Source of the DNA: an uncultured Acetatifactor sp.
Lineage (GTDB): Bacteria > Bacillota > Clostridia > Lachnospirales > Lachnospiraceae
Direction of reading: 5' to 3'
DNA: 64,000 nucleotides
Assembly (NCBI GenBank): GCA_910585015.1
Contig: CAJUCT010000009.1
Coordinates: forward strand, 1-64,000
Below, piece after piece: positions 8,244-17,686 of this stretch. A program made the translations under genes and the position numbers. The notes under the pieces are model-generated. The model worked only from the letters and a program-made list of their open reading frames with translations. It was not told where the DNA came from and searched no databases. Numbering within the stretch: the first letter of the stretch is position 1; each line of letters starts with the position of its first letter.

Positions 8244-8630
8244 ATGGCGGAGACATTATCCATGATTTCGCTTATCTCTTTCCTGGCTGCCGGAGCCTTT
8301 GCCATATTGGCAGTTATCCTGTGGTTCGTGTTTCGTATCCCCACCGTAGCGGGAGAACTGTCGGGAAGAATTGCGAAAAAGAGTATTGAGCGAATGCGCA
8401 AGAGCAATGAGGAGGCCGGAAAAAGCAGGATCGGGGGAGAGAACGTAAAGAGCGATCCGCTGTTTGAAAGCGGGGGAGGAGTGTATTACAGCGAGGAAAC
8501 GAGAGAACTGACAGACGAAAATGACGCGGGAGCCACCAGGATAACGCAGGCGGAGCACAGGGGACCCGCGGCGAAAATAGATCTATTGGAAGAAATCTTG
8601 TTGATACACACAAAAGAGGTGATTGAGTGA
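8244..8630 (+). CDS. Small membrane protein of the kinase/EssC locus
   Basis: The 128-residue protein starts with a hydrophobic segment (about residues 6-30, ISLISFLAAGAFAILAVILW) and continues with a hydrophilic, charged cytosolic-like tail. The tail contains several Thr residues in acidic settings (ETRELTDENDAGATRITQ) that resemble the ATGLL-array context and could be kinase targets. The ATG lies two bases after the kinase stop. No family recognised. Its partner gene downstream overlaps it by four bases, so both are made together; a bitopic scaffold or adaptor is possible. Confidence 0.7.
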   Translation: MAETLSMISLISFLAAGAFAILAVILWFVFRIPTVAGELSGRIAKKSIERMRKSNEEAGKSRIGGENVKSDPLFESGGGVYYSEETRELTDENDAGATRITQAEHRGPAAKIDLLEEILLIHTKEVIE

Positions 8631-9133
8631 ACCGAATGAAAAGACGGCGGCTGTATTATAGGCTGGCTGCGGTTTTGCTGTCTTGTTTTTCAGGCACATT
8701 TCTGTTAATGCCCGTGGCCAACAGAGTTTCCCAGCGAAACGCCAGAATTGTCCTTGTGTCTGTGGGGGTGTTGTTCTGGCTGACGGGTATCGGCGGCTAT
8801 ACGCTGCTCTTCCTGGCCCGCAGGACAGATCGCAGGATGGGCGGGAAGGACGAAAGGGCAAAAAGAAAAGGAATCCTCCCTGTAAACCGGGTGGCGGTAA
8901 CCCTGGATATTGTCTTTGCAGTGGGAGTAGTAATATTGATTGCATGGTCAGGGCAATTGTCCATGCAGCGTTATGGGGCATACGTGGTACTCTTTGTCAC
9001 GACAATGGCTTTTCATATGCGGCTGCTATACGGCGGCTGGACGGACAGAGGAAAAAAATGCTCCAAAGGGGGTATGAAGGATGACCGAGGTGAAAAGAAA
9101 GGCACCGGGAGAGAAGATGCAGGTCATGAATGA
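8627..9133 (+). CDS. Polytopic membrane protein of unknown function
   Basis: The 168 residues hold about four transmembrane segments (near 11-31, 40-62, 87-106 and 112-131) separated by very basic loops (RRTDRRMGGKDERAKRK), and a Lys/Gly-rich C-terminus. GTG at 8627 follows GAGGTG at good spacing and overlaps the stop of the previous gene. The 3' end overlaps the giant surface-protein gene by 53 bases. I do not recognise the family. By position and topology it could take the place of a small T7SS membrane component such as EssA, but there is no sequence evidence for that. Confidence 0.65.
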   Translation: MNRMKRRRLYYRLAAVLLSCFSGTFLLMPVANRVSQRNARIVLVSVGVLFWLTGIGGYTLLFLARRTDRRMGGKDERAKRKGILPVNRVAVTLDIVFAVGVVILIAWSGQLSMQRYGAYVVLFVTTMAFHMRLLYGGWTDRGKKCSKGGMKDDRGEKKGTGREDAGHE

Positions 9134-12100
9134 GATTATAAAAAGACACAATGTACGAAAGCGTTTGGCCATAGTGATGTCCCTGGTGATGGCGCTGGGT
9201 CTGCTGCCGGATTCTCTTTTACAGGTGAGAGCGGAGAATGCGGAGGTTGTTATCACGGTGACAGACGATGACGGCGTTCCCGTGGAAGGAGCGTTCGTGA
9301 GTTATAGGATTTCGCAGGGAAGCGTCGGCTCGGTGTCGGGGGACGGCACAGGGGCAGTGTCAGGCGACAGCGTGAGCGGGAATGGGCCCCTGCCGGAGAT
9401 AAGGGGAAGCGGCACAACGGATGGGGAAGGAAAAATCGCGGCAGCCATACCGGCTTTTATGGAGGGAATGACAGTCTCACTGGAAATTTCCAAAGAGGAA
9501 TTTGGCAGGAGAGTTGTCCCCGAGCAGCCCCTGGAGGCCGATATGAGGGTATCTCTCAGGAAAATTCCCGAAATACAGGCGCTGAATGGTGTATATAACG
9601 GAGTGGATCAGGCGCTTGTGTCGGTGAGCGGCAGTGTCAATACCGGCGATGTGATCAGGTATTCTGTGGACGGCGTCAACTGGCAGGCGAACGTGCCCAC
9701 AGGGAAGGCGGCGGGACAATACGCCGTGTATGTACAGGTGTCAAGAGAGGGGTATGAGCCCTTTGCGTCGGGAGAACTGAAGGCCGTTATCCAAAAGGCA
9801 GTTCTCGGGGATGTGGGGATAATTCCCTGTGAGGCGGACTATGACGAAGAGGAACATGCCGCCCTGTCCTTCTCCGGGCTGGAGGCCGGGGACCGTGTCA
9901 CCTGCACTTACAGGAAAGACGGGGCGGATACGGACATGGGCTTTGTCTATGACGGCGCCGATTCGGTGAAAGTGCCGACAATCCAAAATGCAGGGGAATA
10001 TGAGATCAATGTCAAAGTGGAGAGAGAGAACTACGAGACATATGAGGAAAAAGTCAAGGCAGTAATCAATCCGGTGGATATCCGGGGGCTGACAGCCGCT
10101 GTGCGCAGCGGCCTTGTATATAACGGGCAGGATCAGGAACTGCTGGATAAGATCATCGGACTTAAGGACGGCGACAGAGTCTCTTTTGTGGTCAGCGCTT
10201 TGGGAGACGAGCCGCAGTCCAAAGAATGGACCGAATGGACAGAGGAGAACAGGCCCCGGGCCTGTGACGCAGGCATATATAAGGTGCGCGTCAAAGTGGA
10301 GAGGGATAACTATAACGAAACGGAGATAATACCCTGTCCCGAAGTGTGTATTCAAAGGGCGGAGCCGGAGCTGCAATTTGCGGAAGAACCGAAGGCGGAC
10401 ACGGTTGATTTTGACAGGCAGGGAGACAATACCTATAACTTCTCTGTGATATGTAATGCGCTGCAGCCGCAGGACATCACATACAGCGTGGAAAACGCGG
10501 CAAAGGATGATGATACGGATATCGGGGATATCGCGTCCATTGTGGAAAGCGGTGAAAATGCCGGGAAACTGACAATCACGCAGGCCGGACATATCATCAG
10601 AATCACGGCGGCCACGGCCGGAAGCGAAAACTATACAAGCGTATCCCAAACCTATGTGCTTGCCATCCGGGATACGGATGAGGACCTGATCGGATTTGAG
10701 AAGAGGGAAGTCAGCCGTACACTTAAAATGGAAGATGTGATTTTTGAGCAGGCGGCGGAAAAGAGCCACGAGGATGATAATGGGGAGATCACATATGAGG
10801 GAAAGGTAACGGGGCTCGCGGGTGAACTGAAGGATTTCGGAATAGAACTGGCAGGCAGCGGCCGGGTTTCGGTGAAAGATCTGGAGCTTTTAAGTGAGGT
10901 GCTTGAAAAAGAGGGGAGCCTGTCCCTTGTCATCACTGCGAGCAAAGGAGAAGGAACCAAGGAATATGAAGGGGGGACCCGACGTGTATATGCAGGATGT
11001 CGAACCAGTTACACCATCCTCTTATCCACGGAAGAGATTCCGGATGAGGCATATACAAAATATAACCCGGAGGGTGAGGAAATCCTTCCCGGGAACCTGG
11101 TCAACGGGTGGCACAATACGGCGGTTACAGTTCGTCCGGCGGAGGGATATACCATCGCCCGGGACAAGGTTACAAACGCTTACGGGGACAGTGTGGTGTT
11201 TGGAGACGGGGAAAGTAAAAAAGGAGATCAGGGTGAGAAGAGCAGAATAATCTATCTGAGAAATGAAGACGGCGGGATCACTGCCCCTATCACCATTGAT
11301 CTGTACAAGCTGGATAATGAGAAGCCCTATGATCTGCATATTCATTTTCCCGAGCCGGTTTTGCATACACAGGATAAGGTAAAGTATTACGACGGGGAGA
11401 TTACCGTTGTTTTTACCGCAAAAGATGATACTTCGGGGGTGGATAGGTTCTGTTGGTCCTATGTGAGCTTAGACGGCGCCGGCAGCGCCCCGGAGACAGT
11501 CCGCGGCGAACTGGAGGCACAGCGGGATAAAGAAGATCCCACAAGATATACGGCGTCCCTGACGCTTCCGGGGAAAGAGGCGGCGCAGCTGCGGGGACGC
11601 CTGGAGGTGTCCGTCAGGGATGCTGCCGGCAATGATTCGGATATTTTGCGGGATGATGCAATTTTTGTGGTGGACACCATAGCGCCGGAACGGACAGTCA
11701 CCTACGGATTGCAGGATGCGGGCGGAACCTCCCAGACCCTGGGGAGAAAGCATTACTTTTCCGGCTCCGTGGACTTTGCATTTCAGATTGAGGAGGCCAA
11801 CTTCTTTGCGGAAGATGTGCATATAACCGTGTCAAAGGACGGGGGAGCGGCCCTGGAGCAGACTGTCACATGGGAATCCGCCGGCATACCGGGGGCCTAT
11901 GTGGCCGGGCTGACATTATCTGACGACGGAGAGTATGTTGTGGGCATGACATATACGGACCGTTCCGGCAATGAGATGCCCTCCTACACTTCGGAGATCA
12001 TAGTGGTTGACGCCACGGCGCCGGTGATCGAGTTCAATTATGACGACTACAGCGGGGAGAAGCCGCAGACGGCCACCATCACCGTAACGGAGCACAATTT

Positions 12101-15100
12101 CCGCCAGAGTGATATCGCAGTGACCACGGAGGCCAAGACCATTACGGATCAGGACGTGACGGTGGAGGATCTGCAGGAGTATCTGCGAAACTGCCGGTGG
12201 GAGCATGAGGGAGATGTACACAGGGCGTATTTGTCCGATCAGTTTGCGGACGCGATATATGTTCTGACCTGCAATTACAAGGATCTGGCGCTGAACCCGG
12301 CGGCGGAGGTTCGGACGGAGCCCTTTGTGGTGGACCATACCCCGCCGTCGGCGGACAGAATGTCCGTCAGCTATTCCGCTTCCGTAAAAGATACCGTTTT
12401 GTCAGCCATTACCCTGGGGTTCTACAATCCTGCGGTTACCGTTACTTTTACGGCCTATGACGACACGGCGGGAGTGGATTACTTTACATGGAGTTATAAG
12501 CGCCAGGAGGGCGTCAGTACACAAAATGTGGAGCAGTATGCGGATATGCAGGCAGCTGCGGTTCAGGATTCTGTGGACAGGGCGAAATTTACCGCTTCCG
12601 TAACGCTGCCCGGGGAGCAGGCCCGGCAGCTTCGGGGAATGATTGCCTTTACCGCCACGGACAGGTATGGGAATGTAAGTGATCCGCTGGCGGACAGCGG
12701 CCATGTGTTGGTGGTGGATACCATACCGCCTGTCATCACGGCGGAGTATACGCCGCCCGATGATATATCCGGAGGCAAACTGTATTACAGCAAGGCGTTG
12801 ACAGCCACATTTACGGTTACGGAGGCCAACTTCTTCAGTGAGGATGTGGTCGTAACACTGGCGAAGGATAAGGAAGATCCGGTCCGGGTAGAGCCGGTCT
12901 GGACGGACATTTCGGCGGATGTCCATGTGGGAACCTATAGGATTGACGCGCCGGACAATCATGCAGGAGACGGGGATTATGTACTTACGGTAAACTATAC
13001 GGACAGAAGCGGCAATATAATGGAGGTTTATACCTCTGCTGTACTTGTGATAGATACGATCTCGCCGGAACAGAGAGTCAGCTACGGACTGCGGGACGAG
13101 GGTGGAACCTTTCAAACGGCAGGGACAAAGCATTACTTTTCCGGCCCCGTGGACTTCGTATTCAACATTACGGAGACTAATCTCTTCGCGGAAGATGTAC
13201 ATATAACCGTGTCAAAGGACGGGGGAGCGGCTCTGGAGCAGGCTGTCACATGGAATTTGGCCGGCGCGGCGGGGGAGTATGAAGCAGGACTTACATTGGC
13301 GGATGACGGGGATTATGTTGTGGTCATGACTTACACGGACCGTACCGGCAATGAGATGCCGCCCTACATTTCGGAGACCATAGTGGTAGACGCGACGGCG
13401 CCGGTGATTGCGTTCAGTTATGCGGATCACAGCGGTGAGAACCCGCAGACGGCCACCGTCACCGTGACGGAGCACAATTTCCGCCAGAGCGATATGGTGG
13501 TGACCACGGAGGCCAAGACCATTACGGATCAGGGCGTGTCGGTGGAGGATCTGCAGAATTATCTGAGAAACTGTCAGTGGGAGCATGAGGGAGATGTACA
13601 TAGGGCGTATCTGTCCGACCAGTTTGCGGACGCAATATATGTACTGACCTGCAATTACAAGGATCTGGCGCTGAACCCGGCGGCGGAGGTTAGAACAGAT
13701 CCATTTGTGGTGGATCACACCCCGCCGTCCACGGACAGAATGTCGGTAAGCTATTCCACCTCCGTGAAGGAAACCATTTTGGCAACCATTACTCTGGGAT
13801 TCTACAATCCCATGGTCACCGTTACCTTTACGGCCTATGACGACACGGCGGGGGTGGATTACTTTACTTGGAGTTATACTCGTCAGCAGGGGGTCAGTCA
13901 GGAAAATGTGGAACTGTATGAGGATACACAGATTGCCGCGGTTCAGGATCCTGTAGACAGAGCGAAATTTACCGCCTCCGTAACGCTGCCCGAGGAGCAG
14001 GCCCGGCAGCTTCGGGGAACGATTGCCTTTACCGCCGCGGACAAGTATGGGAATGTGAGCGAAAAGCTGACGGACAGCGGTCATGTGCTGGTGGTGGATA
14101 CCATATCGCCTGTCATCACGGCGGAGTATACGCCGCCTGACAATACATTTGGAGGCAAGCTGTATTACAACAAGGCGTTGACAGCCACGTTTACGGTTAC
14201 GGAGGCAAACTTTTTCAGTGAGGATGTAATTGTCATGCTCACAAAGGATAACGAAGCGCCGGTGCAGGTCACGCCGGTCTGGACGGACATTTCGGCGGAT
14301 GTGCATGTGGGAACCTATGTGATTGACGCACCGGACAATCACGCAGGCGACGGGGATTATGTATTTACAATAAACTATACGGACAGAAGCGATAATACAA
14401 TGGATGTCTATACTTCCGATGTATTTGTGATAGATACGATTTTGCCGGTTATTGAAGTGGAATATTCCGATGAAAATCCTGTAAATACATTGGCGGACGG
14501 CCAGGGAATTGCAAGGAAGTATTTCCCTGCGCAGATCAGCGCCACCCTCACTGTCACGGAACACAATTTTAATCCGGAGGATGTAGCGTTTATCATCAGC
14601 GCCACGGATGTAGCCGGCAATGCGCTGGACGCCGAAGCATTATACAGGAGTACCGGCTGGACATCCGATGGGGACAGTAACACTGCCACAATCGTATATC
14701 CGGGAGACGCCAACTATTCCTTTGATATTGAGTATACGGATCTGGCCCTGCATGAGATGGCGGATTATCCCACGGATTATTTTACGGTTGACACATCCAT
14801 GCCCGAGCCCCCGGAGATATCTTACAGCGCCAGTGTGCTGGACACCATATTGGCTAATATAAGCTTTGGTTTCTATAACGCCCGGGTGGCCGTGCAGATT
14901 ACGGCTGTGGACAGGATTTCCGGTGTCCATGGTTTTGAATACGGATATCTGAGGGCGGACGGGGTGAGCGCAGTCAATGCGGAATTGGCAGGACAGCCCA
15001 TAGAGGAAGCACAGATCAGTTTTTCCGAGGGGGGAGCCGCGGCCACTGCCAGCTTCCAGATCTCACAGGCGGAACTGGCGGCGGGAAACCAGTTCAACGG

Positions 15101-16655
15101 CGCTGTCAGGGTCAGCGCAACAGACAGGGCGGGCAATCGAACCGACGATTTGCGGGACGCCAGACGCATCGTGGTGGACAACATAGCGCCCACGGCCACT
15201 GTGGAATATAATGTGCCGGTGCAGGAGGTAAACAATATCTCCTACTATGACGGCGACATAAGCGCGACGGTCACCATCAATGAGGCAAACTTCTATTCGG
15301 AGGACGTGACGGTTTCTGTGACCAGAGATGGGGCGCCTTACGGGGTAACGCCGGTGTGGAATGACAATAACGCGGATGTTCATACGGGAACCTTTACACT
15401 TACCGGAGACGGGGACTATTTTGTGGAGATTACCTATTCTGATAAGTCAGGAAATGCCATGCAGCAATATATGTCGCAGCAGATGACCATTGACACCCAG
15501 ATAGAGGAAGCGGTCATCACTGTCAACGGCGCGGATGCGGACGGGAAGGCATTTAAGGACCAGGTAGTGCTGGCGGTCAGCTTTGAGGACAAGAACTTTG
15601 AGGACTATGAAATCCTGCTGACCCGGACAAACTATGCCAATAAGAACATTGATGTGACGGAGCAGTTTATCGGAGGGCAGGTGACCACCAACGCTTTCGG
15701 GGGAGCCGGGAGTTTTGACACGTTTTCAAGGAGCGCGGAGAATGACGGGATCTATACGGTCACTGTGAGTCTGTCTGACAGGGCGGGCCATACCGTGGAA
15801 AAAACCGCGACCTTTACGGTGAACAGATACGGTTCGGTATATGAATACAGTGATTATCTTGTGGAACTGATCAGAGACGGAGGCGCATTTGTACAGAGGG
15901 TGGAGGAAGATCTGCTGATTACGGAATACAATGCGGACCGCCTGGTGGATCAGTCGCTCAACATAGAGATTTCCAGAGACGGCAAGCCGTTGGAGGACTA
16001 TGACTACAAAGTTACTCCAAAGAGCGGCAACGCGGCAGTGACAGGGAACAAGGACTGGTATCAGTATCAGTATAACATCCCGAAGGAAAATTTTTCGGAG
16101 GACGGGGTTTATAAGATATCCGTATCCTCCAGAGATCAGACAGGAAATACGCCGGAGAATACCAACTATGAGGACAAGGCAATCCTGTTCCGAGTGGACA
16201 GTACGGCTCCGGAGATCAACAGTGTCACCGGACTGGAGAGCGCCATTGTCAATGCCACCAGCCTGGAGATCAAATACACTGTTTATGACACCATGGGCCT
16301 TGCGTCGGTGGCCGTGTATGTGGACGGGAAAGAGAAAGAGGACATTACTGATTTTGCAGGAGATGAGCAGAATTATTTCGGCAGCATCTTCCTGACGGAG
16401 AATCCACAGGCCCAGAAAGTGAGGCTGGTGGTGACGGATTTGGCCGGCAATGTGACGGACACGGATGCGGAGAATTTCATAAGCGCATATGCGTTCAGTC
16501 CCTCCGTCACCATATCCACCAATGCCATTGTCCGCTGGTACGCAGACAAAGCGCTTTTCTGGGGAAGCATTGGAGGAGCGATGGCGGCGGCCGGGACAGG
16601 AACGGGAGCAGCAATACTGTTTTTACGGAGAAGAAGGCTGCTAGCGAAAGCATAG
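9081..16655 (+). CDS. Giant Ig-like repeat surface protein, C-terminally membrane anchored
   Basis: The 2524-residue product has a Sec signal (basic start, then hydrophobic residues about 32-47 ending LLQVRA), an extracellular region built of many beta-sandwich Ig-like modules, and a final transmembrane helix with a basic stop (IGGAMAAAGTGTGAAILF, then RRRRLLAKA). Most modules end in a V-V-D-T-x-x-P linker (VVDTIAPE, VVDHTPPS, VIDTISPE), typical of bacterial Ig-like rods. There is no LPxTG. Residues about 868-1787 are two copies of a 460-residue block. ATG 9081 follows a purine-rich ribosome site; ATG 9117 is an alternative that still keeps the signal peptide. Embedded between kinase and EssC genes, it is probably exported by Sec and forms a cell-surface stalk or adhesin linked to the complex. 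Confidence 0.88.
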   Translation: MTEVKRKAPGEKMQVMNEIIKRHNVRKRLAIVMSLVMALGLLPDSLLQVRAENAEVVITVTDDDGVPVEGAFVSYRISQGSVGSVSGDGTGAVSGDSVSGNGPLPEIRGSGTTDGEGKIAAAIPAFMEGMTVSLEISKEEFGRRVVPEQPLEADMRVSLRKIPEIQALNGVYNGVDQALVSVSGSVNTGDVIRYSVDGVNWQANVPTGKAAGQYAVYVQVSREGYEPFASGELKAVIQKAVLGDVGIIPCEADYDEEEHAALSFSGLEAGDRVTCTYRKDGADTDMGFVYDGADSVKVPTIQNAGEYEINVKVERENYETYEEKVKAVINPVDIRGLTAAVRSGLVYNGQDQELLDKIIGLKDGDRVSFVVSALGDEPQSKEWTEWTEENRPRACDAGIYKVRVKVERDNYNETEIIPCPEVCIQRAEPELQFAEEPKADTVDFDRQGDNTYNFSVICNALQPQDITYSVENAAKDDDTDIGDIASIVESGENAGKLTITQAGHIIRITAATAGSENYTSVSQTYVLAIRDTDEDLIGFEKREVSRTLKMEDVIFEQAAEKSHEDDNGEITYEGKVTGLAGELKDFGIELAGSGRVSVKDLELLSEVLEKEGSLSLVITASKGEGTKEYEGGTRRVYAGCRTSYTILLSTEEIPDEAYTKYNPEGEEILPGNLVNGWHNTAVTVRPAEGYTIARDKVTNAYGDSVVFGDGESKKGDQGEKSRIIYLRNEDGGITAPITIDLYKLDNEKPYDLHIHFPEPVLHTQDKVKYYDGEITVVFTAKDDTSGVDRFCWSYVSLDGAGSAPETVRGELEAQRDKEDPTRYTASLTLPGKEAAQLRGRLEVSVRDAAGNDSDILRDDAIFVVDTIAPERTVTYGLQDAGGTSQTLGRKHYFSGSVDFAFQIEEANFFAEDVHITVSKDGGAALEQTVTWESAGIPGAYVAGLTLSDDGEYVVGMTYTDRSGNEMPSYTSEIIVVDATAPVIEFNYDDYSGEKPQTATITVTEHNFRQSDIAVTTEAKTITDQDVTVEDLQEYLRNCRWEHEGDVHRAYLSDQFADAIYVLTCNYKDLALNPAAEVRTEPFVVDHTPPSADRMSVSYSASVKDTVLSAITLGFYNPAVTVTFTAYDDTAGVDYFTWSYKRQEGVSTQNVEQYADMQAAAVQDSVDRAKFTASVTLPGEQARQLRGMIAFTATDRYGNVSDPLADSGHVLVVDTIPPVITAEYTPPDDISGGKLYYSKALTATFTVTEANFFSEDVVVTLAKDKEDPVRVEPVWTDISADVHVGTYRIDAPDNHAGDGDYVLTVNYTDRSGNIMEVYTSAVLVIDTISPEQRVSYGLRDEGGTFQTAGTKHYFSGPVDFVFNITETNLFAEDVHITVSKDGGAALEQAVTWNLAGAAGEYEAGLTLADDGDYVVVMTYTDRTGNEMPPYISETIVVDATAPVIAFSYADHSGENPQTATVTVTEHNFRQSDMVVTTEAKTITDQGVSVEDLQNYLRNCQWEHEGDVHRAYLSDQFADAIYVLTCNYKDLALNPAAEVRTDPFVVDHTPPSTDRMSVSYSTSVKETILATITLGFYNPMVTVTFTAYDDTAGVDYFTWSYTRQQGVSQENVELYEDTQIAAVQDPVDRAKFTASVTLPEEQARQLRGTIAFTAADKYGNVSEKLTDSGHVLVVDTISPVITAEYTPPDNTFGGKLYYNKALTATFTVTEANFFSEDVIVMLTKDNEAPVQVTPVWTDISADVHVGTYVIDAPDNHAGDGDYVFTINYTDRSDNTMDVYTSDVFVIDTILPVIEVEYSDENPVNTLADGQGIARKYFPAQISATLTVTEHNFNPEDVAFIISATDVAGNALDAEALYRSTGWTSDGDSNTATIVYPGDANYSFDIEYTDLALHEMADYPTDYFTVDTSMPEPPEISYSASVLDTILANISFGFYNARVAVQITAVDRISGVHGFEYGYLRADGVSAVNAELAGQPIEEAQISFSEGGAAATASFQISQAELAAGNQFNGAVRVSATDRAGNRTDDLRDARRIVVDNIAPTATVEYNVPVQEVNNISYYDGDISATVTINEANFYSEDVTVSVTRDGAPYGVTPVWNDNNADVHTGTFTLTGDGDYFVEITYSDKSGNAMQQYMSQQMTIDTQIEEAVITVNGADADGKAFKDQVVLAVSFEDKNFEDYEILLTRTNYANKNIDVTEQFIGGQVTTNAFGGAGSFDTFSRSAENDGIYTVTVSLSDRAGHTVEKTATFTVNRYGSVYEYSDYLVELIRDGGAFVQRVEEDLLITEYNADRLVDQSLNIEISRDGKPLEDYDYKVTPKSGNAAVTGNKDWYQYQYNIPKENFSEDGVYKISVSSRDQTGNTPENTNYEDKAILFRVDSTAPEINSVTGLESAIVNATSLEIKYTVYDTMGLASVAVYVDGKEKEDITDFAGDEQNYFGSIFLTENPQAQKVRLVVTDLAGNVTDTDAENFISAYAFSPSVTISTNAIVRWYADKALFWGSIGGAMAAAGTGTGAAILFLRRRRLLAKA
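11681..14440 (+). repeat. 1380-bp tandem duplication inside the surface-protein gene
   Basis: The block 11681-13060 is repeated at 13061-14440 with a period of exactly 1380 bp (460 codons). Both copies begin CGCCGGAAC and run through the same series of four Ig-like modules. They differ by scattered, often synonymous changes, so the duplication is not very recent but has been kept in frame. Confidence 0.9.
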
Positions 16656-16676
16656 CAGACAAAAAGAGGTGGGAAT

Positions 16677-17591
16677 ATGTACATGCTTAAAGACCGGGGC
16701 ATTATCAGCGAGGTCAAGTGCGGCAGCAATTTTGAATATGTATTGGAGAACAGCGTCCATTTTGTCAACACGGATTATAAGGTGCTGCAGAGCCAGACCA
16801 ACGGCATCTTCGTACAATGTATGAAGATGCTGCGCAATGGCAAACTGGCCCTGTACTATCTGACAGATGACTATAGGCCCATAAATTCCATGTTCGCCAG
16901 TATTACACCGGACATGCTGATCCTGGTGGTCATCAATCTGTTCGCGGATGTGATAGAGGTCAGAAACAACGGCTTCCTGAACTGTCAGAACATAGATTTG
17001 TCCTGGGATAAGGTGTTTGTGGAGCAGAACACATTGAAGGTAAAACTGGTGTATATCCCTGTCAGCGAGAGGGCCATTGACAGCTACGCCGAGTATGAAA
17101 GCGAATTGCGATCCAGCATCGTGAAACTCATCGACCTGGCGGTTTCCGTCCCCAGCCAACGCCTGAATCATTTTGTGCATGATCTGCGCAACGGCTCTTT
17201 GTCCCTGGAGGACGTGTATAATAAATCGAGAAGCGCGGGAATGCCGCCGCTTATAGAGCCGCCTGCGGCCGATGTAATGCCGGGAACGGAGGAGAGCAGC
17301 ATCCGGGTTGTGGCAATGAATGCCCCTGGGCATTTTGAGATTCTGATCGACAAGGGCGATATGCTTTTGGGAAAAAAACGGGAACTGGTGGATGCGGTAA
17401 TCCCCTTCAACAAAATGATCAGCAGGAAACATTGCAGGATCAGCAAAAGCAACGGCAAGTTTTATATTTCTGACGAGGGGAGCGCCAACGGCACATATGT
17501 AAACCGCGTCAGGCTGTCCCCGGGGCAGCGGCAGCAGATAAAAAAGGGGGATATCATCCGTCTTGCGGACAGTGATTTCCAGATAGTATGA
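16677..17591 (+). CDS. Second FHA-domain protein of the locus
   Basis: The 304-residue protein has an N-terminal alpha/beta domain (1-165) similar in layout to that of the first FHA protein, a helical linker (about 170-200) and a C-terminal FHA domain (about 210-304) with MLLGKKRELVDAVIP, MISRKHCRI and GSANGTYVN, the Ser-Arg and Asn residues that contact phosphothreonine. There are no ATGLL repeats. ATG 16677 follows AGAGGTGGG. The gene lies 21 bases after the surface protein. A MITE-like element has inserted directly after its stop codon, and the stop forms part of the flanking duplication. Likely a soluble reader of kinase-made phosphothreonine, with the ATGLL array as an obvious candidate ligand (inference). 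Confidence 0.88.
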   Translation: MYMLKDRGIISEVKCGSNFEYVLENSVHFVNTDYKVLQSQTNGIFVQCMKMLRNGKLALYYLTDDYRPINSMFASITPDMLILVVINLFADVIEVRNNGFLNCQNIDLSWDKVFVEQNTLKVKLVYIPVSERAIDSYAEYESELRSSIVKLIDLAVSVPSQRLNHFVHDLRNGSLSLEDVYNKSRSAGMPPLIEPPAADVMPGTEESSIRVVAMNAPGHFEILIDKGDMLLGKKRELVDAVIPFNKMISRKHCRISKSNGKFYISDEGSANGTYVNRVRLSPGQRQQIKKGDIIRLADSDFQIV

Positions 17592-17662
17592 TAGGCGATT
17601 GCGAAACGTTCTCCGCAAGTGTCCATCCGCAGTTCCCGGAAAAGGAGTTTCACAATCGCCTA
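17592..17662. mobile_element. 71-bp MITE-like element (copy A)
   Basis: Inverted ends TAGGCGATTG and CAATCGCCTA bound a 71-bp palindromic element. The flanks are an 11-bp near-perfect direct repeat (AGATAGTATGA at 17581-17591 and AGATAGTATAA at 17663-17673), as expected for a target duplication. It has no coding capacity. It sits between the second FHA gene and the CpaE-like gene and would fold into a hairpin in the operon transcript. Confidence 0.85.
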
Positions 17663-17686
17663 AGATAGTATAAGAAGAGGTGCATA

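Noticed and set aside
9741..10769. Minus-strand frame of 342 codons opposite the N-terminal part of the surface protein
   Set aside because: No ribosome site, no motif; shadow of the plus-strand coding sequence.
13212..14564. Long minus-strand open frame (450 codons) opposite the surface-protein gene
   Set aside because: Its translation is rich in Arg, His and Ile without domain motifs, and it mirrors the codon bias of the real plus-strand gene, including its repeats. Shadow frame.
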